Source: an uncultured Clostridium sp.
Lineage (GTDB): Bacteria > Bacillota_A > Clostridia > Lachnospirales > Lachnospiraceae
DNA length: 14,937 bases
Assembly: GCA_945836785.1 (NCBI GenBank)
Contig: CAMAMD010000011.1
Location: 1 to 14,937, forward strand
Reading direction: 5' to 3'
Shown here: piece after piece, positions 1 through 7,306 of the stretch
Numbering within the stretch: position 1 is the stretch's first letter
How the letters are laid out: every line of letters starts with the position of its first letter
The notes under the pieces: generated by a model
What the model was told of the DNA's origin: nothing
The model's input: the letters and a program-made list of their open reading frames with translations, nothing else
The model's database searches: none
Position numbers and translations under genes: made by a program

Positions 1-1023
1 TATCTGATTTTTTCTGTCATATCCACACCACTTATTTATTCTTATATATGTACCGAGTTCTATGAGCTGGAAGGAGATCACATATATGAAGAGTATGAGG
101 CGGTGAAGCAGAGAAGAAAGAAAGAATTGAGCCCGGTACAGCAAAAGAAAAAGAACCAGAAGATTACGGCTGGTATGGTATTGGTTGCCTTGTTGCTGAA
201 TGGAACCTATATCTACTTAAGTCTTAGTAACCGTGTAAATTTGAATATTATGTATCCGACACGGGCATTGGTGACCGCACATCGCGGAGATTCCGCAAAT
301 GCTCCGGAAAATACAATGGCAGCATTTCAGCTTGCAGTGGAGAATCAGGCTGATATTATTGAGCTGGATGTACGTCAGACGAAGGATGGCATGTATATTA
401 TCATGCATGACGAAAACCTGAAACGTACAATTGGGGTAAATCATCGTGTGGGTGATGTCGATTTTGAATATATAGAGGGGCTTGATGCCGGGACAAAGTT
501 TTCCGAAGCATATGCCGGTGAACGCATACCGACTTTGGAAGAGGTATTGATTTTTGCAAAGGAACAGGATGTTTTTTTGAATATAGAGTTAAAACCTGCT
601 AAGACGGATACAAATTATGAGCAGGGGATTGTAGAGATGCTGGAAGAATATGATATGCTTGGGCAGTGCGTTGTAGCGTCTGCTGACTATGATGTTCTTA
701 AAAACTTGAAACAATTGAATCCTGATATTCAGACCGTCTATATCATGAATATGGCAATTGGAGAATTCGGAGATATGGAGTATGTGGATATTTTCAGTAT
801 TAAACACACATTTATCAGTGCGAATATGGTGAAGAATATTCATAAAAACGGAAAAGAAGTATATGCGTGGACAGTTGATAATGAAAATGACATCAAAGAG
901 CTTCTAATGCTTGACGTAGACAGTATTATTACCGATGATCCGTATCAGACAAAGGAAATTATTTTTAATGCAAATGATACGATTTTGAGTGACTGGTTGA
1001 AACGACTTGTGGAGGAATACTAG
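1..1023 (+). CDS. Membrane-anchored glycerophosphodiester phosphodiesterase, 3' part (5' end outside window)
   Basis: The frame is open from base 1, so this is the last 340 codons of a longer gene. Family knowledge: GDPD enzymes hydrolyse glycerophosphodiesters to sn-glycerol 3-phosphate and an alcohol. The visible N-terminal part is hydrophobic (end of a membrane domain), followed by a Lys/Arg/Gln-rich cytoplasmic loop, one more membrane segment at about residues 55-77 of the fragment, and then the catalytic domain, presumably outside the cell. Catalytic signatures are HRG (about 94-96), ENT, an E-L-D metal pair (about 121-123), HD (about 136-137) and I-E-L-K-P. A later DDP near the end also fits the fold. 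The architecture matches enzymes with a 'GDPD membrane' N-terminal domain. GTG at 103 would make a 306-residue protein, but the open hydrophobic coding sequence before it argues that it is internal. Substrate could be lipoteichoic-acid or lipid-derived glycerophosphodiesters; that is inference. Confidence 0.93.
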   Translation, partial: YLIFSVISTPLIYSYICTEFYELEGDHIYEEYEAVKQRRKKELSPVQQKKKNQKITAGMVLVALLLNGTYIYLSLSNRVNLNIMYPTRALVTAHRGDSANAPENTMAAFQLAVENQADIIELDVRQTKDGMYIIMHDENLKRTIGVNHRVGDVDFEYIEGLDAGTKFSEAYAGERIPTLEEVLIFAKEQDVFLNIELKPAKTDTNYEQGIVEMLEEYDMLGQCVVASADYDVLKNLKQLNPDIQTVYIMNMAIGEFGDMEYVDIFSIKHTFISANMVKNIHKNGKEVYAWTVDNENDIKELLMLDVDSIITDDPYQTKEIIFNANDTILSDWLKRLVEEY

Positions 1024-1054
1024 ACAGAAAGGTGTAATTTGTCTGGTATTCCTC
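1012..1054. terminator. Hairpin between convergent genes, terminator-like without U-run
   Basis: Bases 1012-1026 (GAGGAATACTAGACA) pair with 1040-1054 (TGTCTGGTATTCCTC). That is fourteen Watson-Crick pairs plus one T-G wobble, with a 13-base loop. The left arm covers the last codons and the stop of the phosphodiesterase gene, and the structure lies before the end of the convergent aminopeptidase gene at 1074. Neither strand has a T-run right after the stem, so it is not a textbook intrinsic terminator. It may stabilise 3' ends or work with Rho. Confidence 0.45.
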
Positions 1055-1073
1055 GGAAAAACATCATTTGAAA

Positions 1074-2354
1074 TCAATAGTTAAAATAAGATTTTAGTAG
1101 TTTGATCAGTTCTGTATAGTCGGATTTGTGAACCAGTTCGCATGCCGAGTGCATGGCGAGCATAGGAATACCGATATCCACAGATTTGATTGGCAGATAT
1201 GCGGCCATAATAGGACCGAGCGTCTGACCACCTGCCATGCCGGAACGGTTGACCTGCCTTTGAATTTTAATATTATTTTCTTTGGACAGTGCGGCGACAA
1301 CTGCACCCGCTTCGCTGTCTGTCACATATTTCTGGGCGGCACTGGTTTTTAATACCACGCCGTTACCGAGTATGACATCGTTCGTGATGTCGCTTTTTTC
1401 CGGGTAATTCGGGTGTGTGGCATGTGCCACATCCACAGACATATTAAAGGCTTTGTTCCATAGTTTTTTGTCTGGTAAAATACGTTCGGTCAGCTCACGC
1501 AGCACAAGAGAGTCGGCACCCTGCTTGGAACGGCTTCCGATTTCTTCGTTGTCAAAGAATGCACCGATAGCGATACAGTTATCAATATTATCCGAACACA
1601 GAGCTTCCATAATGGCAGAAACGGAAGAGATGTTATCGATTCTGGCACCAGCTATAAATTCGTCCTGCAGTCCCATGACGGATGGTTTTGCATCAATGTA
1701 CAGATAAAGGTCATAATCAAGAATGTCATCTTTGCTGACCTTCAGCATGTCGGCCATATATTGTAACAGAAATCCTTCTGTCACACGTTCGGACTCTTTG
1801 TTTTCGCGTACAGCGTCCAGTGTTGCCAATACAGGAATCAATTCCTTTTGTACATCAACATCCTGCACTTTGCTGTCCCGTTTTAAATGTGGTGCGAGGT
1901 TTGGGATAATGCAGATTGGTTTGCCGGAGTCAAACAGCCGTACTTCAGGGTTAAAAATATCTTCGCCTTTTAAGATAACCTTGCCTGCAAGTCCGAGCGG
2001 CCGGTCAAACCAGGTCTGGGTAATGAGTCCGCCATAAGGCTCCACATTCATCTGTACATAGCCTTTTCGGGTAATCTCCGGGTTTGGTTTCAGCTTTAAC
2101 ATAGGAAAGTCGGTGTGTGCGGCTGCAAATCTGACGGAGTCAGCATGCTCACCCATAACCCACGCCACAAGCATGGAAGCATATGGTGCAGTCATATATT
2201 TTTTGCCCGGAACAAGCGTCCATGGCGCATCGGGGGAGAGTAATTGAAAGCCCTGTGCACTTAATATCTGTTTGCATGTATCTACAACGTGAAATTGTGT
2301 TTTCCCTTTTGCGAGTAATTCCAATAATTGGTTTGTATCAAATGAATTATCCAT
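1074..2354 (-). CDS. apeB: M18 family aminopeptidase (aspartyl aminopeptidase type)
   Basis: 426 residues, the usual length for short bacterial M18 enzymes, which are cytoplasmic dinuclear-zinc aminopeptidases that trim N-terminal (often acidic) residues from peptides. Visible metal and catalytic residues: His80 in AAHTDFP, Asp240 in GARIDN, the Glu270-Glu271 pair in FFDNEEIGS, Asp308 in SVDVAHATHPN, and His402 in MLAMHSACE. The N-terminal stretch ending FHVV corresponds to the SPTPFHAV-like start of the family. The ATG at 2352-2354 has a perfect AAGGAGG six bases upstream (complement of 2361-2367). It has its own promoter, divergent from aroA, and ends against the phosphodiesterase gene, so it is probably monocistronic. 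The family call is firm; substrate preference is inferred. The apeB symbol follows the family naming for the shorter form. Confidence 0.94.
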   Translation of the reverse strand: MDNSFDTNQLLELLAKGKTQFHVVDTCKQILSAQGFQLLSPDAPWTLVPGKKYMTAPYASMLVAWVMGEHADSVRFAAAHTDFPMLKLKPNPEITRKGYVQMNVEPYGGLITQTWFDRPLGLAGKVILKGEDIFNPEVRLFDSGKPICIIPNLAPHLKRDSKVQDVDVQKELIPVLATLDAVRENKESERVTEGFLLQYMADMLKVSKDDILDYDLYLYIDAKPSVMGLQDEFIAGARIDNISSVSAIMEALCSDNIDNCIAIGAFFDNEEIGSRSKQGADSLVLRELTERILPDKKLWNKAFNMSVDVAHATHPNYPEKSDITNDVILGNGVVLKTSAAQKYVTDSEAGAVVAALSKENNIKIQRQVNRSGMAGGQTLGPIMAAYLPIKSVDIGIPMLAMHSACELVHKSDYTELIKLLKSYFNY

Positions 2355-2384
2355 ATTTGTCCTCCTTGTAAAACAACCGGTTAT

Positions 2385-2413
2385 ATTATAGTATAAACCG
2401 TTTGCGGATTCAA
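2385..2413 (-). promoter_or_regulatory. Sigma-70-type promoter for the M18 aminopeptidase gene
   Basis: Read on the minus strand: -35 TTGAAT (2408-2413), 17-base spacer, -10 TATAAT (2385-2390, a perfect match). The start codon is about 30 bases further on, leaving a very short leader that contains the AAGGAGG site. Confidence 0.7.
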
Positions 2414-2431
2414 GACGGCAGCATTTACAGC

Positions 2432-2460
2432 TTGCTTTGCCGGTTTATATGGGATATATT
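2432..2460 (+). promoter_or_regulatory. Candidate promoter for aroA
   Basis: -35 TTGCTT (2432-2437), 17-base spacer, -10 TATATT (2455-2460). Transcription would begin near 2467, giving a leader of about 100 bases before the aroA ATG. It lies back to back with the aminopeptidase promoter. The match is moderate. Confidence 0.45.
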
Positions 2461-2467
2461 ATAAATG

Positions 2468-2531
2468 ATATGCTTGAATTTTATGCAGTGCCATGCAGAG
2501 TGAAGGTTTGCGAATGGATTTACAAGCATAT
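2468..2531 (+). other. Inverted repeat in the aroA leader
   Basis: ATATGCTTG (2468-2476) and CAAGCATAT (2523-2531) are perfect 9-base complements and would close most of the proposed aroA 5' leader into one long loop of 46 bases. It begins almost at the predicted transcription start. I see no known riboswitch or T-box motif and no terminator U-run, so any regulatory role is speculative. Confidence 0.2.
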
Positions 2532-2567
2532 GAACAAAGATAAATAAAATGAAAACGGAGCGAATAT

Positions 2568-3857
2568 ATGAAACTTACAAAGGTAAAAGGACTTTCCGGT
2601 GAAGTGACTGTGCCGGGTGACAAATCAATATCACACAGGAGCGTCATGCTTGGCGCGCTTGCAAAAGGAAAAACAGAGGTGTATGGATTTTTGCAGGGAG
2701 CAGATTGTCTGTCTTCGATTGCGTGCTTTCGGAAAATGGGAGTGGAGATTGAAAACGCCGGTTCGGCAGGCGGTGTCGTGACGATACATGGACGTGGATT
2801 ACACGGCCTTCTGGCACCTGATGAAACGTTGGATGTGGGGAACAGCGGTACTACAACAAGGCTCATGTCAGGAATTTTGGCAGCACAGAACTTTACCGCC
2901 CGGGTAAACGGTGATGCCTCGATTCAAAAACGCCCTATGGGGCGGATTATTACCCCGCTTTCTCTGATGGGGGCAGATATCACCAGCGAAAAAGAAAACG
3001 GATGCGCACCACTTATAATCCGCGGAAAGCAGCTACATGGAATATGCTATGATTCACCGGTAGCTTCGGCACAGGTGAAGTCTGCAGTTTTGTTTGCAGG
3101 CTTATATGCGGAGGGAGAGACATCTGTGACGGAACCGGCGGTAAGCCGTAACCATACGGAGCTCATGTTCAGGGAATTCGGTGTGGATATTTCTACAATC
3201 GGAAAAACTGTGACTGTAAAACCGGCGGACGAGTTGTATGCGAGAAAGGTTTTTGTGCCGGGCGATATTTCTTCTGCTGCATATTTTATCGTTGCAGGAC
3301 TTATTACACCGAATTCCGAGATAATGATACGTAATGTGGGAATAAATCCGACAAGGGATGGAATACTCCGTGTGTGCGAGATGATGGGAGCGGATCTGCA
3401 TGTGGAGGAACATGTGGGAAGAGCCGGAGAACCGACTGCGGATATTATTGTGAAAACCTCGTCTCTTGTGGGATGTACAATCGGTGGGGATATCATCCCG
3501 ACTCTGATTGATGAGATTCCTGCAATTGCTGTCCTTGCCTGCTTTGCGGAGGGTGAGACAGTGATAAAGGATGCACAGGAGCTTAAAGTAAAGGAATCCA
3601 ACCGGATTGATGTTATGGTGGGAAATTTAAAATTGATGGGTGCAGATATAGAGGCGACAGAGGACGGTATGATAATCCGTGGTGGAAAGCCGTTGCATGG
3701 TGCGGTGATTGACAGTAAGCTTGATCACAGGGTTGCTATGAGCTTTGCTGTGGCTGCGATGAATGCTGACGGGGAGACAGAGATTACAGGCAGCGAGTGC
3801 GTGGATATATCATATCCGGAATTTTATAAGGATATGGAACACCTGTTTAAAAAATAA
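2568..3857 (+). CDS. aroA: 3-phosphoshikimate 1-carboxyvinyltransferase (EPSP synthase)
   Basis: 429 residues, normal full length. The enzyme joins phosphoenolpyruvate to shikimate 3-phosphate to give EPSP, the sixth step of the shikimate pathway, in the cytoplasm. Seen: the N-terminal P-G-D-K-S-I-S-H-R substrate motif (Lys19, Ser20, Arg24), GNSGTT at 91-96 (PEP site loop), a GDASIQKRPM motif at 115-124 that is a variant of the usual GDxSLxxRPM, and an I-D-E-I-P-A segment followed by KVKESNRI near the C-terminus. The GDKSISHR form and the NSGTT loop are typical of class II (Gram-positive/CP4-like) enzymes rather than enteric class I. ATG at 2568 has GGAG seven bases before it. An epimerase-like gene follows after 27 bases, so the two are probably co-transcribed. 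No other shikimate gene is in the window. Confidence 0.97.
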   Translation: MKLTKVKGLSGEVTVPGDKSISHRSVMLGALAKGKTEVYGFLQGADCLSSIACFRKMGVEIENAGSAGGVVTIHGRGLHGLLAPDETLDVGNSGTTTRLMSGILAAQNFTARVNGDASIQKRPMGRIITPLSLMGADITSEKENGCAPLIIRGKQLHGICYDSPVASAQVKSAVLFAGLYAEGETSVTEPAVSRNHTELMFREFGVDISTIGKTVTVKPADELYARKVFVPGDISSAAYFIVAGLITPNSEIMIRNVGINPTRDGILRVCEMMGADLHVEEHVGRAGEPTADIIVKTSSLVGCTIGGDIIPTLIDEIPAIAVLACFAEGETVIKDAQELKVKESNRIDVMVGNLKLMGADIEATEDGMIIRGGKPLHGAVIDSKLDHRVAMSFAVAAMNADGETEITGSECVDISYPEFYKDMEHLFKK

Positions 3858-3884
3858 CGTTTGATAGAAAAAGAGGAGATAGGT

Positions 3885-4784
3885 ATGAAAATACTGGTAA
3901 TCGGTGGGAGCTATTTCTATGGAAGAGTATTTGTTATGCTGGCGGCAAAGGAGCATGATATCACGGTTGTGAACCGGGGAACATATTCCATGGAGTCCTA
4001 TGGTGTACGTCAGATAAATGGGGATAGAAGAGATGAGGCTGTATGGAAAAGGTGCGACGAGGAATATGATGCGATTGTCGATTTTTGCGCTTATGAGCCG
4101 GGGGATATCAGGCATGTGTTGGAGCAACTGGCCGGTCATGTCAGACAATATATTTTAATCAGTACGGTAGATGTGTACAGAAGGCAGATTGGTGGATTAA
4201 AAAAAGAAGATACGCCGTTTGAGGAACGAAAGATACCGGGGGAAGCGGGAAATTATATATCGGGTAAAGTTGCACTGGAGCAGGAAATAAAAACTGTATG
4301 TACAGAGCGAAAGATGGCATATACCGTTTTACGTCCCGCTGTACTGTATGGCCCATACAATTATGCACCAAGGGAATCTGTCTTTATTCAGCTGGCAGTA
4401 CAGCAGCATGTCCTGCCGCGATACACAGACGCATTAGGCAGATTTCAGTTCGTGTATGTCAAGGATGCGGCAAATGCAATTCTTGCATGTCTGGGAAATC
4501 AGGATGCCTATGGACAGGCTTACAATATATGTAATGAACAGATTTTGGATTATGATACATTCTTTTTGGCATTAAAGCGGGCGGCTGACGTGGAAATCTC
4601 AGAGGTTGCCATGTCTGTGAAGCAGGCTGGGGAGCAGGGCCTGCCGATTCCTTTTCCGGTGACGGCGGCTGAGACGGAGCTATACAGTAATGAAAAAAGC
4701 CTTGAGGAGCTTCATATGCATTACACGGATCTTGAGGAGGGTATGCAGAAAACCTACAGGGCGATGAAAGGCATCTATCTGTGA
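3885..4784 (+). CDS. Atypical short-chain dehydrogenase: NAD(P)-dependent epimerase/dehydratase family
   Basis: 299 residues from the ATG at 3885, chosen because AGAGGAGA lies about five bases upstream; a TTG at 3861 lacks a site. The Rossmann fold begins at once with V-I-G-G-S-Y-F-Y-G (residues 5-13), the GGxxFxG variant of the glycine motif seen in atypical SDRs. The active-site set is visible: Ser93/Thr94 in LISTVDVY and Tyr124-x-x-x-Lys128 in NYISGK, followed by LRPAVLYGP, the usual post-catalytic epimerase segment. These proteins act on nucleotide sugars or related substrates, or are non-enzymatic relatives; the sequence alone does not show the substrate. It follows aroA closely, but nothing ties it functionally to the shikimate pathway. 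Confidence 0.85.
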   Translation: MKILVIGGSYFYGRVFVMLAAKEHDITVVNRGTYSMESYGVRQINGDRRDEAVWKRCDEEYDAIVDFCAYEPGDIRHVLEQLAGHVRQYILISTVDVYRRQIGGLKKEDTPFEERKIPGEAGNYISGKVALEQEIKTVCTERKMAYTVLRPAVLYGPYNYAPRESVFIQLAVQQHVLPRYTDALGRFQFVYVKDAANAILACLGNQDAYGQAYNICNEQILDYDTFFLALKRAADVEISEVAMSVKQAGEQGLPIPFPVTAAETELYSNEKSLEELHMHYTDLEEGMQKTYRAMKGIYL

Positions 4785-4801
4785 GTAAAAAGATGAAATC
4801 A

Positions 4802-4831
4802 TTGGATGACAATCGGGTGAATAAATAAAAT
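4802..4831 (+). promoter_or_regulatory. Weak candidate promoter for the OPT transporter gene
   Basis: TTGGAT (4802-4807), 18-base spacer, TAAAAT (4826-4831). Both boxes are imperfect. The 130-base gap after the epimerase gene suggests that a new transcript starts here, leaving a leader of roughly 75 bases. Confidence 0.3.
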
Positions 4832-4914
4832 ACTGAACTTTATGCATGATTTACCTCTTTATCAGACATACTAAGGATAAATGGGTTGTGAAACCGCACG
4901 AAATGGAGGTAAAC

Positions 4915-6843
4915 ATGGAAAATAAAGATAAGTTCAAACCCTATGTGCCTGCTCATCGGATTATGCCGGAGTTCACTTTTGCGTCGGTGGTGTTGGGGAT
5001 TCTGATTGCAGTGGTCTTTGGCTGTGCCAATGCCTATCTTGGACTTCGGGTAGGAATGACAGTATCGGCTTCCATTCCGGCGGCGGTGCTTTCAATGGGT
5101 ATCATCCGTGTGTGGATGAAAAAAGATTCGATTTTGGAAAACAATATGGTTCAGACAATCGGTTCAGCGGGAGAATCTCTTGCTGCCGGTGCAATCTTTA
5201 CTCTTCCGGCACTTTTTATGTGGAGTGCAGAGAATGCGGGTGTGAATACACCGAGTTTTTGGGAGATTGCGATTATAACGCTTTGCGGAGGACTGCTGGG
5301 CGTTTTTTTCATGGTTCCCCTGCGGAATTCTTTGATTGTGGAGGAACATGGTGTTTTGCCATTTCCGGAAGGAACAGCCTGTGCAGAGGTTTTGCTTGCC
5401 GGTGAAAAGGGCGGTAAAAAATCCGGGTTGGTATTTTCCGGGCTTGGTATTTCGGCGATTTATAAATTCCTTGCGGATGGAATACGGCTTTTCCCCTCCG
5501 AGGTGGACTGGCAGTTTCGGTCCTTTCGGGGTTCCGGCTTTGGCGTGGATGTACTTCCTGCACTGGCGGGAGTAGGATACATTTGTGGTATGCGGATTGC
5601 CGGATATATGTTTGCAGGTGGTGTGCTGGCATGGTTTGTTCTCATGCCGCTCATTGCCTTATTCGGTGCAGATGCGGTGATTGCTCCGGCGACGGTGTCT
5701 GTCAGCGACATGAGCACATGGGATATATGGGGAAAGTATATCCGGTATATCGGTGCAGGTGCGGTGGCAGCAGGGGGTATCATCAGTCTTATAAAATCGA
5801 TTCCAACAATCTGGAGGACTTTTTCGAAAGCAATCAGAGGATACGGGAGAAAGAATAATCAGCATGAATCCGGTTCGGAATTGAGAACCGGGCAGGAATT
5901 GCCTGCGTGGATTGTGGCTGTAGGGATTGTCCTGACGGCAGTTTTGCTTTGGCTTTTGCCGGTTATCCCGATTCCGCTGGGCGGTATATTGATGATAATT
6001 ATTTTCGGATTCTTTTTTGCGACTGTTTCCAGCCGTATGGTTGGTCTGGTGGGTTCTTCCAATAATCCGGTATCGGGAATGGCGATTGCCACGCTTATTA
6101 TTGCTACAGCACTGTTAAAAGCGATGGGGTATGACGGTTATGCGGGCATGGTTTCGGCAATCTGTATCGGTACGGTAATTTGTATCGTGGCGGCTATGGC
6201 AGGAGATACATCGCAGGATTTGAAAACAGGCTATATCGTAGGGGCGACGCCAATCAAACAGCAGATAGGAGAATTAATCGGCGTTGTGTGTTCCGGTCTG
6301 GCAATCGGAGGCGTCTTATATCTGCTCAACCGGGCATGGGGATTTGGAAGCACGGAGCTTCCTGCACCACAGGCGACCTTGATGCGTCTGGTGGTAGAGG
6401 GTGTTATGGGTGGCTCTTTGCCATGGGGCATGGTTTTGTGCGGTATCGGTATTGCGGTTGTGGTTGAAATACTTGGTCTGCCGGTTCTGCCGGTTGCGAT
6501 AGGGCTGTATCTGCCGATTCACCTTTCTGCTCCTATTTTTATCGGTGGTGCTGTCAGGTGGTATCTGGAAAGAAAGAGCCAGACATGTGGGGATAAAATC
6601 GGCACATCCATGATAGATAACGGAATTTTGTATAGTTCGGGTATGATTGCCGGGGAGGGACTGGTCGGTATTTTGCTGGCAGTCCTTGCACTGATACCGG
6701 TGGGAAATCATACAGTAGCGGATGCGATTAACATGGGAAATCCCCTTGGAAATATCGGAAGCCTGATATGCTTTGCCGTTTTAATTGCATCTATGATTGC
6801 TTTTTCGGTCAGAAAGCGTGGTGAGCAAAATGCGGAGTCATAG
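4915..6843 (+). CDS. OPT family oligopeptide transporter
   Basis: 642 residues from the ATG at 4915, which has TGGAGGT four bases upstream. An ATG at 4846 would add 23 polar residues but has no clear site, and the ATG at 4903 overlaps the Shine-Dalgarno sequence. The protein is almost wholly hydrophobic, with many membrane segments, as in bacterial OPT carriers, which import small peptides or related compounds by secondary transport. Family signatures seen: the NNMVQTIGSAGESLAAG region (about 76-92), FPEGTACAEVL (about 150-160), SSNNPVSGMA, and GDTSQDLKTGY-VGATP-KQQ (about 430-450), which is characteristic of the prokaryotic OPT branch. A charged loop near the middle (RGYGRKNNQHESGSELR) is probably cytoplasmic. 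Its 3' end overlaps the next gene by 14 bases, implying co-translation. The substrate cannot be read from sequence. Confidence 0.95.
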   Translation: MENKDKFKPYVPAHRIMPEFTFASVVLGILIAVVFGCANAYLGLRVGMTVSASIPAAVLSMGIIRVWMKKDSILENNMVQTIGSAGESLAAGAIFTLPALFMWSAENAGVNTPSFWEIAIITLCGGLLGVFFMVPLRNSLIVEEHGVLPFPEGTACAEVLLAGEKGGKKSGLVFSGLGISAIYKFLADGIRLFPSEVDWQFRSFRGSGFGVDVLPALAGVGYICGMRIAGYMFAGGVLAWFVLMPLIALFGADAVIAPATVSVSDMSTWDIWGKYIRYIGAGAVAAGGIISLIKSIPTIWRTFSKAIRGYGRKNNQHESGSELRTGQELPAWIVAVGIVLTAVLLWLLPVIPIPLGGILMIIIFGFFFATVSSRMVGLVGSSNNPVSGMAIATLIIATALLKAMGYDGYAGMVSAICIGTVICIVAAMAGDTSQDLKTGYIVGATPIKQQIGELIGVVCSGLAIGGVLYLLNRAWGFGSTELPAPQATLMRLVVEGVMGGSLPWGMVLCGIGIAVVVEILGLPVLPVAIGLYLPIHLSAPIFIGGAVRWYLERKSQTCGDKIGTSMIDNGILYSSGMIAGEGLVGILLAVLALIPVGNHTVADAINMGNPLGNIGSLICFAVLIASMIAFSVRKRGEQNAES

Positions 6844-7201
6844 GAAAAGGTGTATTGTCGGGGAGAATTATATGGAAATGATTGCAATTCACACACCTGA
6901 TTTGCACTGGCATGTCACCGAAAACGGAATGGTTGAAATCCGTATGGTGCATCGTGGATTCTATGATCGGATTGCACAGCGGATGTTTCGAAGACCATGT
7001 GAGAGTCTTATTATGCTGGACTGTTATGGCTCTAAATTATGGCTTGCCGTGGATGGTGAGCATACGATATCCGATATTGTACAATATATGATATATTCCT
7101 TTCCTGCAGAGGAGGATGGTATGCTCAATCGCGTGGTTTCATTTATGCAGACTTTGCAGCGGCAGCATTTTGTCAAACTCTGTGATAACGTACAGTTGTA
7201 A
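6830..7201 (+). CDS. PqqD-like protein (RiPP recognition element fold)
   Basis: 123 residues from the ATG at 6830, which lies inside the end of the OPT gene. The conserved-looking core is H-W-H-V...EIRMVHRGFYDRIAQ followed by LDCYGSKLWLAVDGEHTISDIVQYM (about 63-87). That segment matches the PqqD pattern of L-[D/N]-x-x-[G/A]-x-x-[I/L]-W...DG-x-x-[T/S]-x-x-[D/E]-I, and a helical tail with the repeated hydrophobics VVSFMQTLQRQHFVKL follows. The family is a winged-helix-like peptide binder that presents precursor peptides to modifying enzymes. The ATG at 6872 has a stronger GGGGAGA site, but starting there removes the basic MRSHRKR...GENY lead-in that I recall from related Lachnospiraceae proteins. 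No radical SAM enzyme or precursor peptide gene is seen beside it. The fold call is likely; the role is unknown. Confidence 0.75.
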   Translation: MRSHRKRCIVGENYMEMIAIHTPDLHWHVTENGMVEIRMVHRGFYDRIAQRMFRRPCESLIMLDCYGSKLWLAVDGEHTISDIVQYMIYSFPAEEDGMLNRVVSFMQTLQRQHFVKLCDNVQL

Positions 7202-7204
7202 AAA

Positions 7205-7217
7205 GCAAATCATTTGC
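7205..7217. promoter_or_regulatory. Upstream operator palindrome, metalloregulator-like
   Basis: GCAAAT-C-ATTTGC is a perfect 6-1-6 palindrome just upstream of the -35 box, centred at 7211, about 50 bases before the predicted transcription start. The size and symmetry fit a dimeric Fur-family repressor (Zur, Fur or Mur), which often controls zinc and manganese importers. The regulator itself is not in the window. Confidence 0.6.
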
Positions 7218-7225
7218 AAAATTAC

Positions 7226-7254
7226 TTGACTTTTATACTGCGGAAGTATAGAAT
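7226..7254 (+). promoter_or_regulatory. Sigma-70-type promoter of the metal ABC transporter operon
   Basis: -35 TTGACT (7226-7231), exactly 17 bases, -10 TAGAAT (7249-7254). One mismatch in each box makes this one of the best promoters in the window. The start site would be near 7260-7261, just before the downstream palindrome. Confidence 0.75.
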
Positions 7255-7262
7255 CAGTAAAT

Positions 7263-7275
7263 GCAAATGATTTGC
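7263..7275. promoter_or_regulatory. Downstream operator palindrome, metalloregulator-like
   Basis: GCAAAT-G-ATTTGC is the reverse complement of the upstream copy. It is centred at 7269, 58 bases from the first centre, and lies right after the predicted transcription start. A repressor bound here and upstream would bracket RNA polymerase. Confidence 0.6.
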
Positions 7276-7306
7276 TTTTTTGTGGTATGAGAATCAGGAG
7301 GACATT

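Larger units (their letters stand above)
7201..7279. repeat. 18-bp perfect inverted repeat around a promoter
   Basis: AAAAGCAAATCATTTGCA (7201-7218) and TGCAAATGATTTGCTTTT (7262-7279) are exact reverse complements, 43 bases apart, and the right arm continues into TT (six T in all, 7276-7281). Each arm is itself palindromic at its core. The left arm begins on the last base of the PqqD-like stop codon. An RNA crossing both arms could form a hairpin followed by a U-run. Confidence 0.85.

Noticed and set aside
103..1023. GTG at 103 as the start of a 306-residue phosphodiesterase
   Set aside because: The same frame is open to base 1 and encodes a hydrophobic segment and a charged loop expected in the membrane-anchored form, so the gene starts outside the window.
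3047..3601. 184-residue open frame antisense to aroA
   Set aside because: It is a shadow of the aroA reading frame: no ribosome binding site, no recognisable domain, and aroA is plainly coding along its whole length.
4846..4914. ATG 4846 as the OPT transporter start
   Set aside because: No ribosome binding site is seen before it, while ATG 4915 follows TGGAGGT at four bases; the extra residues are polar and unlike an OPT N-terminus.
7201..7279. The inverted repeat as the ends of a small mobile element
   Set aside because: The 43 bases between the arms are fully explained by a promoter, there is no target-site duplication or transposase, and the arms are self-palindromic as operators are.
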